Shown here: positions 36,643 through 45,936 of the stretch, piece after piece
Numbering within the stretch: the stretch's first letter is position 1
How the letters are laid out: the number at the start of each line of letters is the position of its first letter
From: Tepidiphilus margaritifer DSM 15129
GTDB taxonomy: Bacteria > Pseudomonadota > Gammaproteobacteria > Burkholderiales > Rhodocyclaceae
Length of the DNA: 64,000 nucleotides
Assembly: GCF_000425565.1 (NCBI RefSeq)
Contig: NZ_KE384397.1
Location: 403,746 to 467,745 of the forward strand
Direction: 5' to 3'
Position numbers and translations under genes: made by a program
The notes under the pieces: model-generated
Told to the model about the DNA's origin: nothing
Databases searched by the model: none
The model's input: only the letters and a program-made list of their open reading frames with translations

Positions 36643-38850
36643 TCAGAACTTGAACTCGGCCGAGAGGATCACCGTTCGATCCGGCCCGGGCACGACGAAT
36701 CCGCCGTTGTCGTAGATGGCATCATAATAGACCTTGTCGAAGAGGTTACGCACGTTCAGGCGCACCGTGTAGGAAGGTTGCTCGTAGGCGAGCATGGCGT
36801 CCCAGCGGGTGTAGGAGGGAGCGACATTGGGCGAGAACTTGCCGTTCACGAAGGGTCCTTTCGCCGCCGATGGACTGTAGCCATAGCGTTCCCCTTTGGT
36901 CTCGGCGCCCAGACCGGCTTTCCAGTGAGGCATGAAGCGGTAAGTGGTCCACAGGTTGAAGGTGTAGTCGGGCGTGTTGCGTGGCCGTTCCCCCTTGAAA
37001 CGCGGATCGGCGCCGGGGGCTACTTTGAGGATCTCGGCGTCCATCAGGGACAGGCCGGCGAAAACTTCCCAGCGCTCGGTGATGCGGCCGGCGGCTTCGA
37101 GTTCCAGCCCATCGGTACGGCGCTTGCGCGAGAGGACGGCCCCGGTCGATTCCAAGTCCTGGTTGCGCTCCCACTCCTTGGTGGCGCGGTAGAGGGCGGC
37201 GCGCAGCGAGAGGTTGCCTTCGAAGAGCATCCACTTGGCACCGAGCTCGACCACGTCGCTGCGCTCGGGCGGATACTCGCCGCCGGAGAGCTGGTAGAGG
37301 TCGGCGGTGGGGCTGAAGCTGTCGGACCACGAAAGATAGTAATGCTGATTCTCGCTGGGCAGCCACGACAGGCCGGCGCGGTAGCTGTTCTCGCCGAAGT
37401 CGAGGTGCGGTGAGTTTGCGTGGCTGTAATCGGCATCGAGTTCGTCGCGGCGCACCCCCAGGGTGAGTTTCCACTGGGGCAGGAATTCGATCGTGTCTTG
37501 GGCGAGCAGCGCGTAGCTGTTGCCGGTGAAGTCGGTGGCGATCGCCTTGGGATCTTCGATGCCAGGGCGATAGTAGGGCGCACAGGAGGGTGAGGCTTTG
37601 CCGGTACAGCCGAGATTACGCAGTGCTTTCCAATGGCCGTCTTCTTTGAGGTACTCGAAACCGGCGAGCAGTTCGTGTCGCATGCCGGCGATCGTCAAAC
37701 TGTGGGTGAGGTCGGATTGCAGCGCCACGGTCTGATAGTCGTAGTTGCGCGTCTTGGAGCCGCCGCTCCAACCCGTGGCGGCCGGTGGATTGGCGGCCGA
37801 CGGAGCGAGTGCCCAATAAGTGCGGTCGTAGTCGGCGAAGCGAACGCTCGTACGCCACTCGGTACCGGGTTGGAAACGGTGGGTGTAGGTGGCGGTGGAA
37901 ATGTTGGTGTCGGAGTCGTCGAACGTGTCGTCGGTGCCCCAGAAAGCCGAAGATCCGTAGCGTTTGAGGGGGCGCTTGGTGGTCGAGTCGAAAGGGACGC
38001 CGTAGTCGGGAGTGTCGCGCGTCTTCAGATAATAATGCGACAAGAGCAGCTCGTCGCGCGTGCCCATGCCGTGGACGTAGCTCACGGCCGCGCCTTGTCG
38101 ATCGATTCCCGGTTCGTCACCGTTGGCGGGGTTCTCGCGCCAGCTGCCTTCGACGCGTTTCATGAGATTGACGCGCAGCGCCGAGTTCTCACCCAGGGTC
38201 TTGTTGAGATCGGCCGTGCCCTCGCGATAGTCCTCGGTACCGACCGAGCCGGTGAGCTTGTACTTGTCGACGGGCAACGGCGTCTTGCTCACCTGGTTGA
38301 TGACGCCACCCGCCTGGCCGCGGCCGTAGAGCATGGCGGCGGCGCCGCGCAGCACTTCCACGCTCTCGAGGTTGAAAGTCTCGCGGTTGTATTGCGCCGT
38401 GTCGCGCATGCCGTCGAGGTACATGTCGCCGAAGGTGTAGAAACCGCGCAGCATCATGTTGTCGCCGGAGCGGCCGCCTTCCGCGGCGTTGAAGGTGAGC
38501 CCCGAGACGTTGCGCAGCGCCTCGCGCAAGGAACCCACTTGCTGATCTTCGAGCAGGTCCTGCGTGAGGATGGTGATCGCCTGCGGGATCTCGTGGGGGT
38601 CCTGCAGTGTCTTGCCCACGCGGGTGGTGCGCTTGAGGTAGCCCTCCGTTTCGGCAGGGGCTTCGTCGGTGACGGTGACGGTGGGCAGGACCTGGGCGTC
38701 GGCAGCGCCTGATTCCGCGCTTTGCGCGAGCGCGGGCTGTGCCGCGCCCAGGCCGATGAGCATCGCCGCGCCCAGCGGCAGCACCTTGGGGCGCAGAAGC
38801 GCGGCGTTTTCCGCTTGCGGCTGGGGCTCGTGCGGAGGAATGGTCGACAT
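36643..38850 (-). CDS. TonB-dependent catecholate siderophore receptor (Fiu-like)
   Basis: Outer-membrane gated barrel for ferric catecholate uptake, 735 residues. A signal peptide ends near QPALAQ (about residue 43). A TonB box follows (LPTVTVTDE), then the plug (about 70-200: TLQDPHEIPQAITILTQDLL, FNLESVEVLRGAAAMLYGRG with the LYGRGQAGG loop) and a 22-strand barrel ending in the C-terminal Phe (SAEFKF). The ATG at 38850 has AAGGAG eight bases upstream. Genes for its energy supply lie directly upstream, piuC downstream. Confidence 0.95.
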   Translation of the reverse strand: MSTIPPHEPQPQAENAALLRPKVLPLGAAMLIGLGAAQPALAQSAESGAADAQVLPTVTVTDEAPAETEGYLKRTTRVGKTLQDPHEIPQAITILTQDLLEDQQVGSLREALRNVSGLTFNAAEGGRSGDNMMLRGFYTFGDMYLDGMRDTAQYNRETFNLESVEVLRGAAAMLYGRGQAGGVINQVSKTPLPVDKYKLTGSVGTEDYREGTADLNKTLGENSALRVNLMKRVEGSWRENPANGDEPGIDRQGAAVSYVHGMGTRDELLLSHYYLKTRDTPDYGVPFDSTTKRPLKRYGSSAFWGTDDTFDDSDTNISTATYTHRFQPGTEWRTSVRFADYDRTYWALAPSAANPPAATGWSGGSKTRNYDYQTVALQSDLTHSLTIAGMRHELLAGFEYLKEDGHWKALRNLGCTGKASPSCAPYYRPGIEDPKAIATDFTGNSYALLAQDTIEFLPQWKLTLGVRRDELDADYSHANSPHLDFGENSYRAGLSWLPSENQHYYLSWSDSFSPTADLYQLSGGEYPPERSDVVELGAKWMLFEGNLSLRAALYRATKEWERNQDLESTGAVLSRKRRTDGLELEAAGRITERWEVFAGLSLMDAEILKVAPGADPRFKGERPRNTPDYTFNLWTTYRFMPHWKAGLGAETKGERYGYSPSAAKGPFVNGKFSPNVAPSYTRWDAMLAYEQPSYTVRLNVRNLFDKVYYDAIYDNGGFVVPGPDRTVILSAEFKF

Positions 38851-38888
38851 CGAAAACACTCCTTGGGGTTGGGGAAAATCGTCGTTTT

Positions 38889-39311
38889 TCAGGGAGCGGG
38901 TTCGCCGGGAAGCGTCACGAAGGCGATCTTCGCCAGGCCGTGGCGCGAGGCGGCGGCCATCAGGCGGGCGATGGCCTCGTAGGGGGTGGCGCGGTCGGCC
39001 TGCAGTTCCAGCGTGGTTTGGGGCGTGAGTTCGGCGAGTCGCGGCTCCAGCGCCGCCCAGTCGATCGCCTCGTCGTTCCAGTGCAGGGTCTGCCCGTCGG
39101 CGTCGAGCCGCAGGCGCAGGCGATCCTCGTCGCGTTGGGTGTCGGGGGCGCTGCTCGCTTGCGGCAGGTCGACTTTCACCGCGTGGGTCATCAAGGGGGC
39201 AGTGACGATGAAGATGATGAGCAGCACCAACATCACGTCGATGAAGGGCACCATGTTGATTTCGCTGATCGGTTCAGTGTCGCCGGTGCTGTCGAGTCGG
39301 GCGAAGGCCAT
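38889..39311 (-). CDS. exbD: Biopolymer transport protein ExbD
   Basis: Proton-channel partner of ExbB, 140 residues. After a short cytosolic N-terminus the single membrane helix carries the essential Asp (INMVPFIDVMLVLLIIFIVT), followed by a periplasmic domain. GGAG lies eight bases before the ATG. It belongs to the tonB-exbB-exbD set serving the receptor downstream. Confidence 0.95.
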   Translation of the reverse strand: MAFARLDSTGDTEPISEINMVPFIDVMLVLLIIFIVTAPLMTHAVKVDLPQASSAPDTQRDEDRLRLRLDADGQTLHWNDEAIDWAALEPRLAELTPQTTLELQADRATPYEAIARLMAAASRHGLAKIAFVTLPGEPAP

Positions 39312-39324
39312 GGGGGAATCTCCG

Positions 39325-40095
39325 TCAGGAAGCGGTCTTGCGGGCGGGGCGGGACATATCGGAATCGAGCGCGACGACGGCGGGCTCGGGCCGGGTCGCC
39401 GGGCGCTTGATGCCGGTGACGAGGAAGGTGTAAACGTCATAGGCGAAGGCTTCCAGCTCCTGCGTGCGGCGGCGCTGGGCGCGGCTGAAGGCGTTGTAGG
39501 CGATCGCGGCCGGGATCGCCGTGGCGAGGCCGAAACCGGTCATCACCAGCGCTTCGCCGATGGGGCCTGCCACCTTGTCGAGCGAGGCGCTGCCGCTGGC
39601 GGCGATCGCCTGCAGGGCGTGGTAGATGCCCCAGACGGTGCCGAAGAGCCCGATGAAGGGGGCGCTGGAAGCGGTGGTGCCGAGCAGCGTCATGCCGGCT
39701 TCGTCGCGGGCGCGGGCCTCGTCGATGGCGCGGCGCAAGGCCCGGGTGAGGAGTTCCTGCGGTTCGCCGCGATCCCCGAGGGGGCCGGTGCGCGCCGTGG
39801 TGGCGTTTTCATCGGCCCGCTCGAGGCGTTCGAGCACCTCGAGGCCGTGATGCACGAGGTGCGAGGCGGGGTCGAGCGCGCCGTGCTCTCGGAGCTCGCG
39901 CGCAATCTCGGCCAGATCGTCCGCGTTCCAGAAACGGCGCAGGAAGCGGGCGGCGCGCCGCGATAGACGCAGATGCAGCGCCGTCTTGGCGAGGATCACG
40001 GCCCAGCTCGATACGGAGAGCAGCGCGAGTAGCAAGAAGATGAAGCGGCTCACGCCGTCGCCTTGGGCGAAGAAATGCAGCATGGATTCGTTCAT
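39325..40095 (-). CDS. exbB: Biopolymer transport protein ExbB (MotA/TolQ/ExbB family)
   Basis: Inner-membrane proton channel subunit, 256 residues with three membrane segments. It has the N-terminal helix GVSRFIFLLLALLSVSSWAV, a large cytosolic loop, and helices 2-3 with SAPFIGLFGTVWGIYHALQA and GLATAIPAAIAYNAFSR, the family signature. The ATG at 40095 follows GGAG. It lies between tonB and exbD. Confidence 0.95.
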   Translation of the reverse strand: MNESMLHFFAQGDGVSRFIFLLLALLSVSSWAVILAKTALHLRLSRRAARFLRRFWNADDLAEIARELREHGALDPASHLVHHGLEVLERLERADENATTARTGPLGDRGEPQELLTRALRRAIDEARARDEAGMTLLGTTASSAPFIGLFGTVWGIYHALQAIAASGSASLDKVAGPIGEALVMTGFGLATAIPAAIAYNAFSRAQRRRTQELEAFAYDVYTFLVTGIKRPATRPEPAVVALDSDMSRPARKTAS

Positions 40096-40114
40096 GGGTG
40101 AGGCTCCGCAAGGG

Positions 40115-40834
40115 TCAGGAAGAAGAAAGGGAAAAGGCGATGGGCACGAGCACCGTGGCTTCGACCGGTGTGTCGCCGCGGCGCGCTGGGACGAATTTCC
40201 AGCGCTCGATGGCTTCGCTCGCGGCCCGATCGAGCCGGGGGTAGCCGGAGGAGCGCTCCAGCTCGACGCGGCGCGGCAGCCCGTCGGCACCCACCAGCAC
40301 GCGCAGGATCACTTTTCCTTGTTCGCCGAGCCGGCGCGATACCGGCGGATAGGAGGGGCGCGGATTGGCGAGATAGGCGGCGTCGAAGCGCGGTTCCGTG
40401 AAAGGAGTGGCTTCCGTGCTTCCGGTATTGCCGCGCGCGGGGGCGGCTGGCGCCGTGTCCGCAGCGGGAGCAGGATCGCCCGCGGCCTCGTTTGCCGCGA
40501 CGGACGAGGTTGCGGCCGCACTCTCCGCGTGTGTCGGCGGCGGGCTGGATCTGGCAGGAGCACGGGGCTTTGCCGGCGTGCGGCTGGGGGCTTTCGCCTT
40601 GGGCGGGGCTGGCGTGGGCTCGACGGCCGGCGCAGGTTCGACGGCGGAGGCCGGCGTCGCCGCAGGGGCAGGATCCGGCGCTGGAACAACCCAGGCGATC
40701 GTCATGGTTGGGGCGACGGGGAGCGTCTGCGCTTCGGGCAGGGCGCGTGCCCCGGCATAGAGGACCGCGCCGTGCAGCGATAGGGCGGCGAGGATCGCCC
40801 AAGGTGGAAGGACGCGGTGAGGTTCTTGGGTCAT
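40115..40834 (-). CDS. tonB: Energy transducer TonB
   Basis: Links ExbBD to outer-membrane receptors, 239 residues. An N-terminal membrane anchor (about 10-30, PPWAILAALSLHGAVLYAG with the conserved Ser-x3-His face) precedes a Pro/Ala-rich spacer (about 50-150). The C-terminal domain has RPSYPPVSRRLGEQGKVILRV, VELERSSGYPRLDRAA and WKFVPARRGDTPV, containing the YP and SSG hallmarks. First gene of the operon, just downstream of a Fur box. Confidence 0.93.
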   Translation of the reverse strand: MTQEPHRVLPPWAILAALSLHGAVLYAGARALPEAQTLPVAPTMTIAWVVPAPDPAPAATPASAVEPAPAVEPTPAPPKAKAPSRTPAKPRAPARSSPPPTHAESAAATSSVAANEAAGDPAPAADTAPAAPARGNTGSTEATPFTEPRFDAAYLANPRPSYPPVSRRLGEQGKVILRVLVGADGLPRRVELERSSGYPRLDRAASEAIERWKFVPARRGDTPVEATVLVPIAFSLSSS

Positions 40835-40863
40835 GGCTCGGTTCGCGAAACGTTTATTTGCAA

Positions 40864-40892
40864 ATGATATAGTAAACGATAATCAGTATCAA
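40864..40892 (-). promoter_or_regulatory. Fur-regulated promoter of the tonB operon
   Basis: On the minus strand TTGATA (40887-40892) and TATCAT (40864-40869) are 17 bases apart. A 19-base Fur box at 40872-40890 (GTAAACGATAATCAGTATC on plus) matches 15 of 19 consensus positions and covers the spacer and -35. Repression by Fe-Fur should silence the whole tonB-to-FMN-dehydrogenase operon under iron sufficiency. Confidence 0.85.
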
Positions 40893-41078
40893 GTGCAAAA
40901 AGCTATTTCGCGTGCACGGGGATCTGCGGGCGCTCACCGTTACATTCGCGTTACGTTTGTGACAAACCCTTGCAAAACTTCGTCGGCACAATGCAGCCGT
41001 CGAGTGGAGGGAGACGGCCCCGCCGAAAAAAGAGAACGACGGCGGGGCACACACTCATCGGATTGGAGGAGGGTTGGC

Positions 41079-43058
41079 ATGGCCGAGGGCGCGAAACCGC
41101 ATGCCCCTGCGATCATTCCGGGTCTGGAGACGTTTCCGCGCTTGCTGCGGCATCACGCCCGCGTGCGTGCCGACCGGCCGGCGATCCGCGAGAAGGAATA
41201 CGGCATCTGGCAGACCTATACGTGGGGTGAGTGCTACGCCCAGGTGCGCGCGCTCGCCTGCGGGTTGGCCGAGGCGGGGTTCCGGCGCGGCGACCGTCTG
41301 GCCATCGTCGGCGACAACCGGCCCCGCCTCTACCTGGCGGTGGCCGCGGCGCAATGCTTGGGCGGCATCCCGGTGCTGCTCTACCAGGATGCGATCGCCG
41401 AGGAGATGGCCTACGTGCTGCAGGATGCCGAGGTCAAGATGGCGGTGGTGGAGGATCAGGAGCAGGTCGACAAGCTCCTCGAGATCCTCGATCGCCTGCC
41501 TTCGCTCGAGCGCATTTTCTACGACGATCCGCGCGGCATGCGCCATTACACCTTGCCGGTGCTGCAGGGGCTGGACGAGCTCCTGGAGGCGGGGCGCATC
41601 CATGATCGCAACCAGCCGCATTTCGTCGACGAGGAAATCGAGAAGGGGGCGAGCGACGACGTTTCGGTGATGCTCTACACGTCGGGCACCACCGGCAAGC
41701 CCAAGGGGGTGTGTCAGACGCATCGGGCTTTTCTCTTCGCCGGCATGGGCGGAGTGCAGTTCGACCGCCTCACCGACGACGAGGAAGTGCTCTCCTATCT
41801 GCCGATGGCCTGGGTGGGGGATCACCTCTTTTCCTATGCCCAAGCCTATGCGGCCGGATTCACCATCAACTGCCCCGAGTCGAGCGAGACGGTGATGACC
41901 GACCTGCGCGAGATCGGTCCCACGTACTACTTCGCGCCGCCGCGCGTGTTCGAGAACCTGCGCACCCAGGTGTGGATCCGGATGGAGGATGCCGGGCGCT
42001 TGAAGCAGGCGATGTTCCGCCATTTCATGAAGGTGGCCGAGCGCTGCGGCGTGCAGATTCTCGAAGGGCGCCCTGTGCCGCTGCTGCAGCGTCTGCACTA
42101 CGCCCTGGGCGAGATTTTGGTCTATGGGCCGCTGCGCAACGTGCTGGGCCTGTCGCGCCTGCGCGTGGCCTATACGGCCGGGGCGGCGATCGGGCCGGAT
42201 CTCTTCCGTTTCTACCGCTCCATCGGCATCAACCTCAAGCAGCTCTACGGCCAGACGGAGACCTGCGCCTACGTCTGCCTGCAGCCCGACGGCGAGGTCA
42301 AGCTCGACTCGGTGGGCAAACCCGCGCCGGGGGTGGAGGTGAAGATCGCCGACAACGGCGAGATCCGCGTGCGCGGCCCGATGCTGCTCAAGGCCTATTA
42401 CAAGCGGCCGCAGGACACCGCCGAGGCCTTCGACGAGGAAGGCTATTTCATGACGGGGGATGCGGGTTTCTTCGACGAGGATGGGCACCTCAAGATCATC
42501 GACCGGGCCAAGGACGTGGGGCGGCTGCAGGACGGCTCGATGTTCGCGCCCAATTACATCGAGAACAAGCTCAAGTTCTTTCCGCTCATCAAGGAGGCGG
42601 TGGCCTTCGGGCACGATCGCCCCTATGTCACCGCCTTCATCAACATCGACCTGGAGGCGGTGGGCAACTGGGCCGAGCGCAGGGGGCTCGCCTATTCGGG
42701 CTACACCGATCTGGCGCAGCAGCCGGCCGTCTACGATCTCATCCAGCAGTGCGTGGAGCAGATCAATGAAGACCTGAGCCACGATCCGCAGATGAGCGGC
42801 TCGCAGATCCGGCGTTTCCTCATCCTGCACAAGGAGCTCGACGCCGACGACGAGGAGCTCACCCGCACGCGCAAAGTGCGCCGGCGCTTCATTTCCGAGA
42901 AGTACGCCGTGCTGGTCGAGGCGCTCTACGCCGGCAAGGACAGCCAATACATCGAGACGGCGGTCAAGTACGAAGACGGGCGTACCGGCAAGATCGCCGC
43001 CGAGGTGCGCATCCGCGACGCGAAGGTCTTCCCGCCCTCGCCGCGCTCGCACGCTTGA
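41079..43058 (+). CDS. AMP-forming long-chain-type acyl-CoA synthetase
   Basis: Activates a carboxylic acid to its CoA thioester, 659 residues. ANL-family motifs: P-loop MLYTSGTTGKPKGVCQTHRA (about 205), the A5 motif LKQLYGQTET, A7 YFMTGDAGFFDEDG and A8 LKIIDRAKDVGRLQDGSMFAP. The FIN...AEVRIR linker and length fit long-chain or branched acyl ligases. GGAGGAGGG precedes the ATG. It heads a Liv-type transporter operon, so the transported acid is the likely substrate. Confidence 0.9.
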   Translation: MAEGAKPHAPAIIPGLETFPRLLRHHARVRADRPAIREKEYGIWQTYTWGECYAQVRALACGLAEAGFRRGDRLAIVGDNRPRLYLAVAAAQCLGGIPVLLYQDAIAEEMAYVLQDAEVKMAVVEDQEQVDKLLEILDRLPSLERIFYDDPRGMRHYTLPVLQGLDELLEAGRIHDRNQPHFVDEEIEKGASDDVSVMLYTSGTTGKPKGVCQTHRAFLFAGMGGVQFDRLTDDEEVLSYLPMAWVGDHLFSYAQAYAAGFTINCPESSETVMTDLREIGPTYYFAPPRVFENLRTQVWIRMEDAGRLKQAMFRHFMKVAERCGVQILEGRPVPLLQRLHYALGEILVYGPLRNVLGLSRLRVAYTAGAAIGPDLFRFYRSIGINLKQLYGQTETCAYVCLQPDGEVKLDSVGKPAPGVEVKIADNGEIRVRGPMLLKAYYKRPQDTAEAFDEEGYFMTGDAGFFDEDGHLKIIDRAKDVGRLQDGSMFAPNYIENKLKFFPLIKEAVAFGHDRPYVTAFINIDLEAVGNWAERRGLAYSGYTDLAQQPAVYDLIQQCVEQINEDLSHDPQMSGSQIRRFLILHKELDADDEELTRTRKVRRRFISEKYAVLVEALYAGKDSQYIETAVKYEDGRTGKIAAEVRIRDAKVFPPSPRSHA

Positions 43059-43069
43059 AGGAGGAGGAA

Positions 43070-43855
43070 ATGGCGCGAGTCATTGGCGACGTGATCCTCG
43101 ATCTGCAGAACATCTCGCTGTCGTTCGGCGGGGTCAAGGCGCTCACCAACATCAGTTTCGACGTGCGCGAGGGCGAGATCCGCGCCATCATCGGTCCCAA
43201 CGGGGCGGGCAAGAGCTCCATGCTCAACGTCATCAATGGCGTCTATCACCCGCAGCAGGGGCGTATCGTCTTCCGTGGCCAGGAGCGGCGGCGGATGAAC
43301 CCGCACGAGGCGGCGGCGCAGGGCATCGCCCGCACGTTCCAGAACATCGCACTCTTCAAGGGCATGACGGTGCTCGACAACATCATGACCGGGCGCAACC
43401 TCATGATGCGGCGCAATTTCCTGTGGAACGCCCTTTATTGGGGGCCGACCCGGCGCGAGGAGATCGCGCACCGGCGCCGTGTCGAGGAGATCATCGATTT
43501 CCTCGAGATCCAGAACATCCGCAAGACGCCGGTGGGGCGCCTGCCCTATGGCCTGCAAAAGCGGGTGGAGCTCGCCCGGGCGCTGGCGGCGGAGCCTTCG
43601 CTTCTCTTGCTCGACGAGCCCATGGCCGGCATGAACGTGGAGGAGAAGCAGGACATGTGCCGCTTCATCCTCGACGTGAACGAACAGCTGGGGACCACCA
43701 TCGTGCTCATCGAGCACGACATGGGCGTGGTGATGGATATCTCCGACCGGGTGGTGGTTCTCGACTACGGACGCAAGATCGGCGATGGGCCACCCGATGA
43801 GGTGCGCAACGACCCGGTCGTGATCGAGGCCTATCTCGGCGGCGCGGCCCACTGA
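43070..43855 (+). CDS. livG: Branched-chain-type ABC transporter ATPase LivG
   Basis: One of two ATPase subunits, 261 residues. It has Walker A (IIGPNGAGKSSMLNVINGVY), the Q loop (IARTFQNIALFKGMTVLDNI), signature LPYGLQKRVELARALAAEP in place of LSGGQ, Walker B LLLLDEPMAGM and switch His (IVLIEHDMGVVMDISD). The C-terminal PDEVRNDPVVIEAYLG is LivG-like. The ATG at 43070 follows AAGGAGG; the gene begins 11 bases after the ligase stop. Confidence 0.93.
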   Translation: MARVIGDVILDLQNISLSFGGVKALTNISFDVREGEIRAIIGPNGAGKSSMLNVINGVYHPQQGRIVFRGQERRRMNPHEAAAQGIARTFQNIALFKGMTVLDNIMTGRNLMMRRNFLWNALYWGPTRREEIAHRRRVEEIIDFLEIQNIRKTPVGRLPYGLQKRVELARALAAEPSLLLLDEPMAGMNVEEKQDMCRFILDVNEQLGTTIVLIEHDMGVVMDISDRVVVLDYGRKIGDGPPDEVRNDPVVIEAYLGGAAH

Positions 43856-43868
43856 GGGAGAAGGGACG

Positions 43869-44795
43869 ATGCAATTCTTTCTGGAAGTGTTCATCGGCGG
43901 GCTGCTCGCGGGGATGCTCTACGCCCTGGTGGCATTGGGTTTCGTGCTCATCTTCAAGGCGTCCGGCGTGCTCAACTTCGCCCAAGGGGCGATGGTCTTC
44001 TTCGCCGCACTCACTTTCGTCGGGTTCTCCGATCGCCTGGCGCGCTGGTTCGGCGCCTCTCCCGACGCTTCCCCCGTCTTCTGGGCGGCATTGGCGCTCA
44101 CGGCAGCGGCCATGGTGCTGCTTGCCTGGGTGGTGGAGCGCTTCATGTTGCGCAAATTGGTCAATCAGCCTGCGATCACGCTCTTCATGGCCACCATCGG
44201 GCTGAGCTATCTGATCGAGGGCGTGGCGCAGGGGACGTGGGGGGCGGCGGTGCATGGGCTCGATCTGGGCATTGCCGACGAGCCGGTGATGTGGCTGCTC
44301 GAACGCTACAACCTCATGATCTCCAAGTTCGATCTCAGCGCGGCAGTGGTGGCGGGCGTGCTGGTGGCGGTGCTCGCGCTCTTCTTCCAATACACCAAGG
44401 TGGGGCGGGCGCTGCGGGCGGTGGCCGACGACCACCAGGCGGCGCTGTCGGTGGGCATTCCGCTGCAGCGCATCTGGGTGATCGTGTGGGCGGTGGCGGG
44501 GTTCGTCGCCATCGTGGCCGGGCTGGTATGGGGGGCGCGCAACGGCGTGCAGTTCGCCCTCACCTATACGGCGCTCAAGGCGCTGCCGGTGCTGATCCTT
44601 GGCGGGCTTACTTCGGTGCCCGGTGCCATCGTCGGCGGGCTCATCATCGGGGCGAGCGAGAAACTGGCCGAGGTGTATCTCGGACCTTACGTGGGCGGCG
44701 GGATCGATTCGTGGTTCCCCTACGTGCTGGCGCTCGTCTTCCTGCTGATCCGGCCCGAGGGGCTTTTCGGTGAAAAACACATCGACCGCGTCTGA
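43869..44795 (+). CDS. livH: Branched-chain-type ABC transporter permease LivH
   Basis: Inner-membrane permease, 308 residues, about eight membrane segments. It starts QFFLEVFIGGLLAGMLYALV and shows FKASGVLNFAQGAMVFFAAL and the EAA-like loop GRALRAVADDHQAALSVGI, typical for LivH. The GAG-rich start and close spacing to livG support cotranscription. Confidence 0.92.
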   Translation: MQFFLEVFIGGLLAGMLYALVALGFVLIFKASGVLNFAQGAMVFFAALTFVGFSDRLARWFGASPDASPVFWAALALTAAAMVLLAWVVERFMLRKLVNQPAITLFMATIGLSYLIEGVAQGTWGAAVHGLDLGIADEPVMWLLERYNLMISKFDLSAAVVAGVLVAVLALFFQYTKVGRALRAVADDHQAALSVGIPLQRIWVIVWAVAGFVAIVAGLVWGARNGVQFALTYTALKALPVLILGGLTSVPGAIVGGLIIGASEKLAEVYLGPYVGGGIDSWFPYVLALVFLLIRPEGLFGEKHIDRV

Positions 44796-44816
44796 CGGTA
44801 TGGGGAGGGATGGGGG

Positions 44817-45884
44817 ATGATCTATCGCGAGGCGGGGCAGTTCAAAGCGAGTTACGAGGAAGATCAGCAGATTTTCCCGATCAAGCAGGACCGGATCGTG
44901 ATGGCGGCGCTCGTCGTGGCCGCTTTCTTCGTCGCGCCCTTCGTGGCCAGCGAATATTGGCTGCAGGCGGTGCTCACGCCGGTACTGGTCTTCGCCCTCG
45001 CCGCACTGGGGCTCAACATCCTCACCGGTTACGCGGGGCAGTTGTCGCTGGGTACCGGCGCGTTCATGGCCGTGGGGGCGTATGCCACGTACAATTTCCT
45101 TCTGCGCCTCGACGGGCTGCCTTTCCTGGCGGGACTCGTTCTCGGCGGCCTGAGCGCGGCGGCCGTGGGGGTCGTCTTCGGGCTGCCTTCGCTGCGCATC
45201 AAGGGCTTCTACCTCGCCATGGCCACGCTCGCGGCGCAGTTCTTCATCGTCTGGGCGCTCACCAAGTTTCCCTGGTTCTCCAACTATTCTTCCTCCGGCA
45301 TCATCTCGGCGCAGCGCATCGAGATCCTGGGGTTTGCCTTCGACACGCCGGCGCGCAAGTATCTGCTCACGCTCGCCATCGTCTCGCTGCTCGCCCTGGC
45401 GGCGAAGAACCTCGCGCGCACCAACACGGGCCGCTCATGGATGGCGGTGCGCGACATGGACGTGGCGGCCGAGGTGATCGGCATCCCGCTCATGAAGACC
45501 AAGCTGCTCGCCTTCGCCGTTTCTTCTTTCTACTGCGGCATCGCCGGCGGGCTGTACGCCTACACCTATCTCGGCACGGTGGAGCCCGATGGCTTCGGGC
45601 TGGATCTTTCCTTCAAGATCCTCTTTATGATCATCATCGGCGGCATGGGTTCGGTGCTGGGGGCCTTTCTCGGCGCCGCTTTCATCCTCTTGCTGCCCGT
45701 CGGGCTCAACGTGCTGATGCACACTTCGGTCGGGGTGCTCGTCCCGGCCACGCTCGCCTCGAACCTGGAGTTGATCGTGTTCGGCGTGCTGATCGTTTTC
45801 TTCCTGATCGTCGAACCGCACGGCCTCACCCGCCTGTGGCAGATCGGCAAGGAGAAACTGCGCCTGTGGCCTTTCCCTCATTGA
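44817..45884 (+). CDS. livM: Branched-chain-type ABC transporter permease LivM
   Basis: Second permease, 355 residues. A cytosolic N-terminus of about 25 residues is followed by about nine membrane segments, including LGLNILTGYAGQLSLGTGAF (LivM signature) and the cytosolic loop NTGRSWMAVRDMDVAAEVIG. The N-terminal extension with a Tyr/Glu-rich start is typical of LivM in carboxylate-linked Liv operons. Confidence 0.92.
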   Translation: MIYREAGQFKASYEEDQQIFPIKQDRIVMAALVVAAFFVAPFVASEYWLQAVLTPVLVFALAALGLNILTGYAGQLSLGTGAFMAVGAYATYNFLLRLDGLPFLAGLVLGGLSAAAVGVVFGLPSLRIKGFYLAMATLAAQFFIVWALTKFPWFSNYSSSGIISAQRIEILGFAFDTPARKYLLTLAIVSLLALAAKNLARTNTGRSWMAVRDMDVAAEVIGIPLMKTKLLAFAVSSFYCGIAGGLYAYTYLGTVEPDGFGLDLSFKILFMIIIGGMGSVLGAFLGAAFILLLPVGLNVLMHTSVGVLVPATLASNLELIVFGVLIVFFLIVEPHGLTRLWQIGKEKLRLWPFPH

Positions 45885-45936
45885 GGGAGGCGGCGCGCGG
45901 CGCGGGGGTTTTACCACACCAAAAGGAGGCATGGCG

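Noticed and set aside
41055-43052. 665-codon minus-strand frame opposite the acyl-CoA synthetase
   Set aside because: Antisense shadow of a certain ANL-family gene, no domain or start signal.
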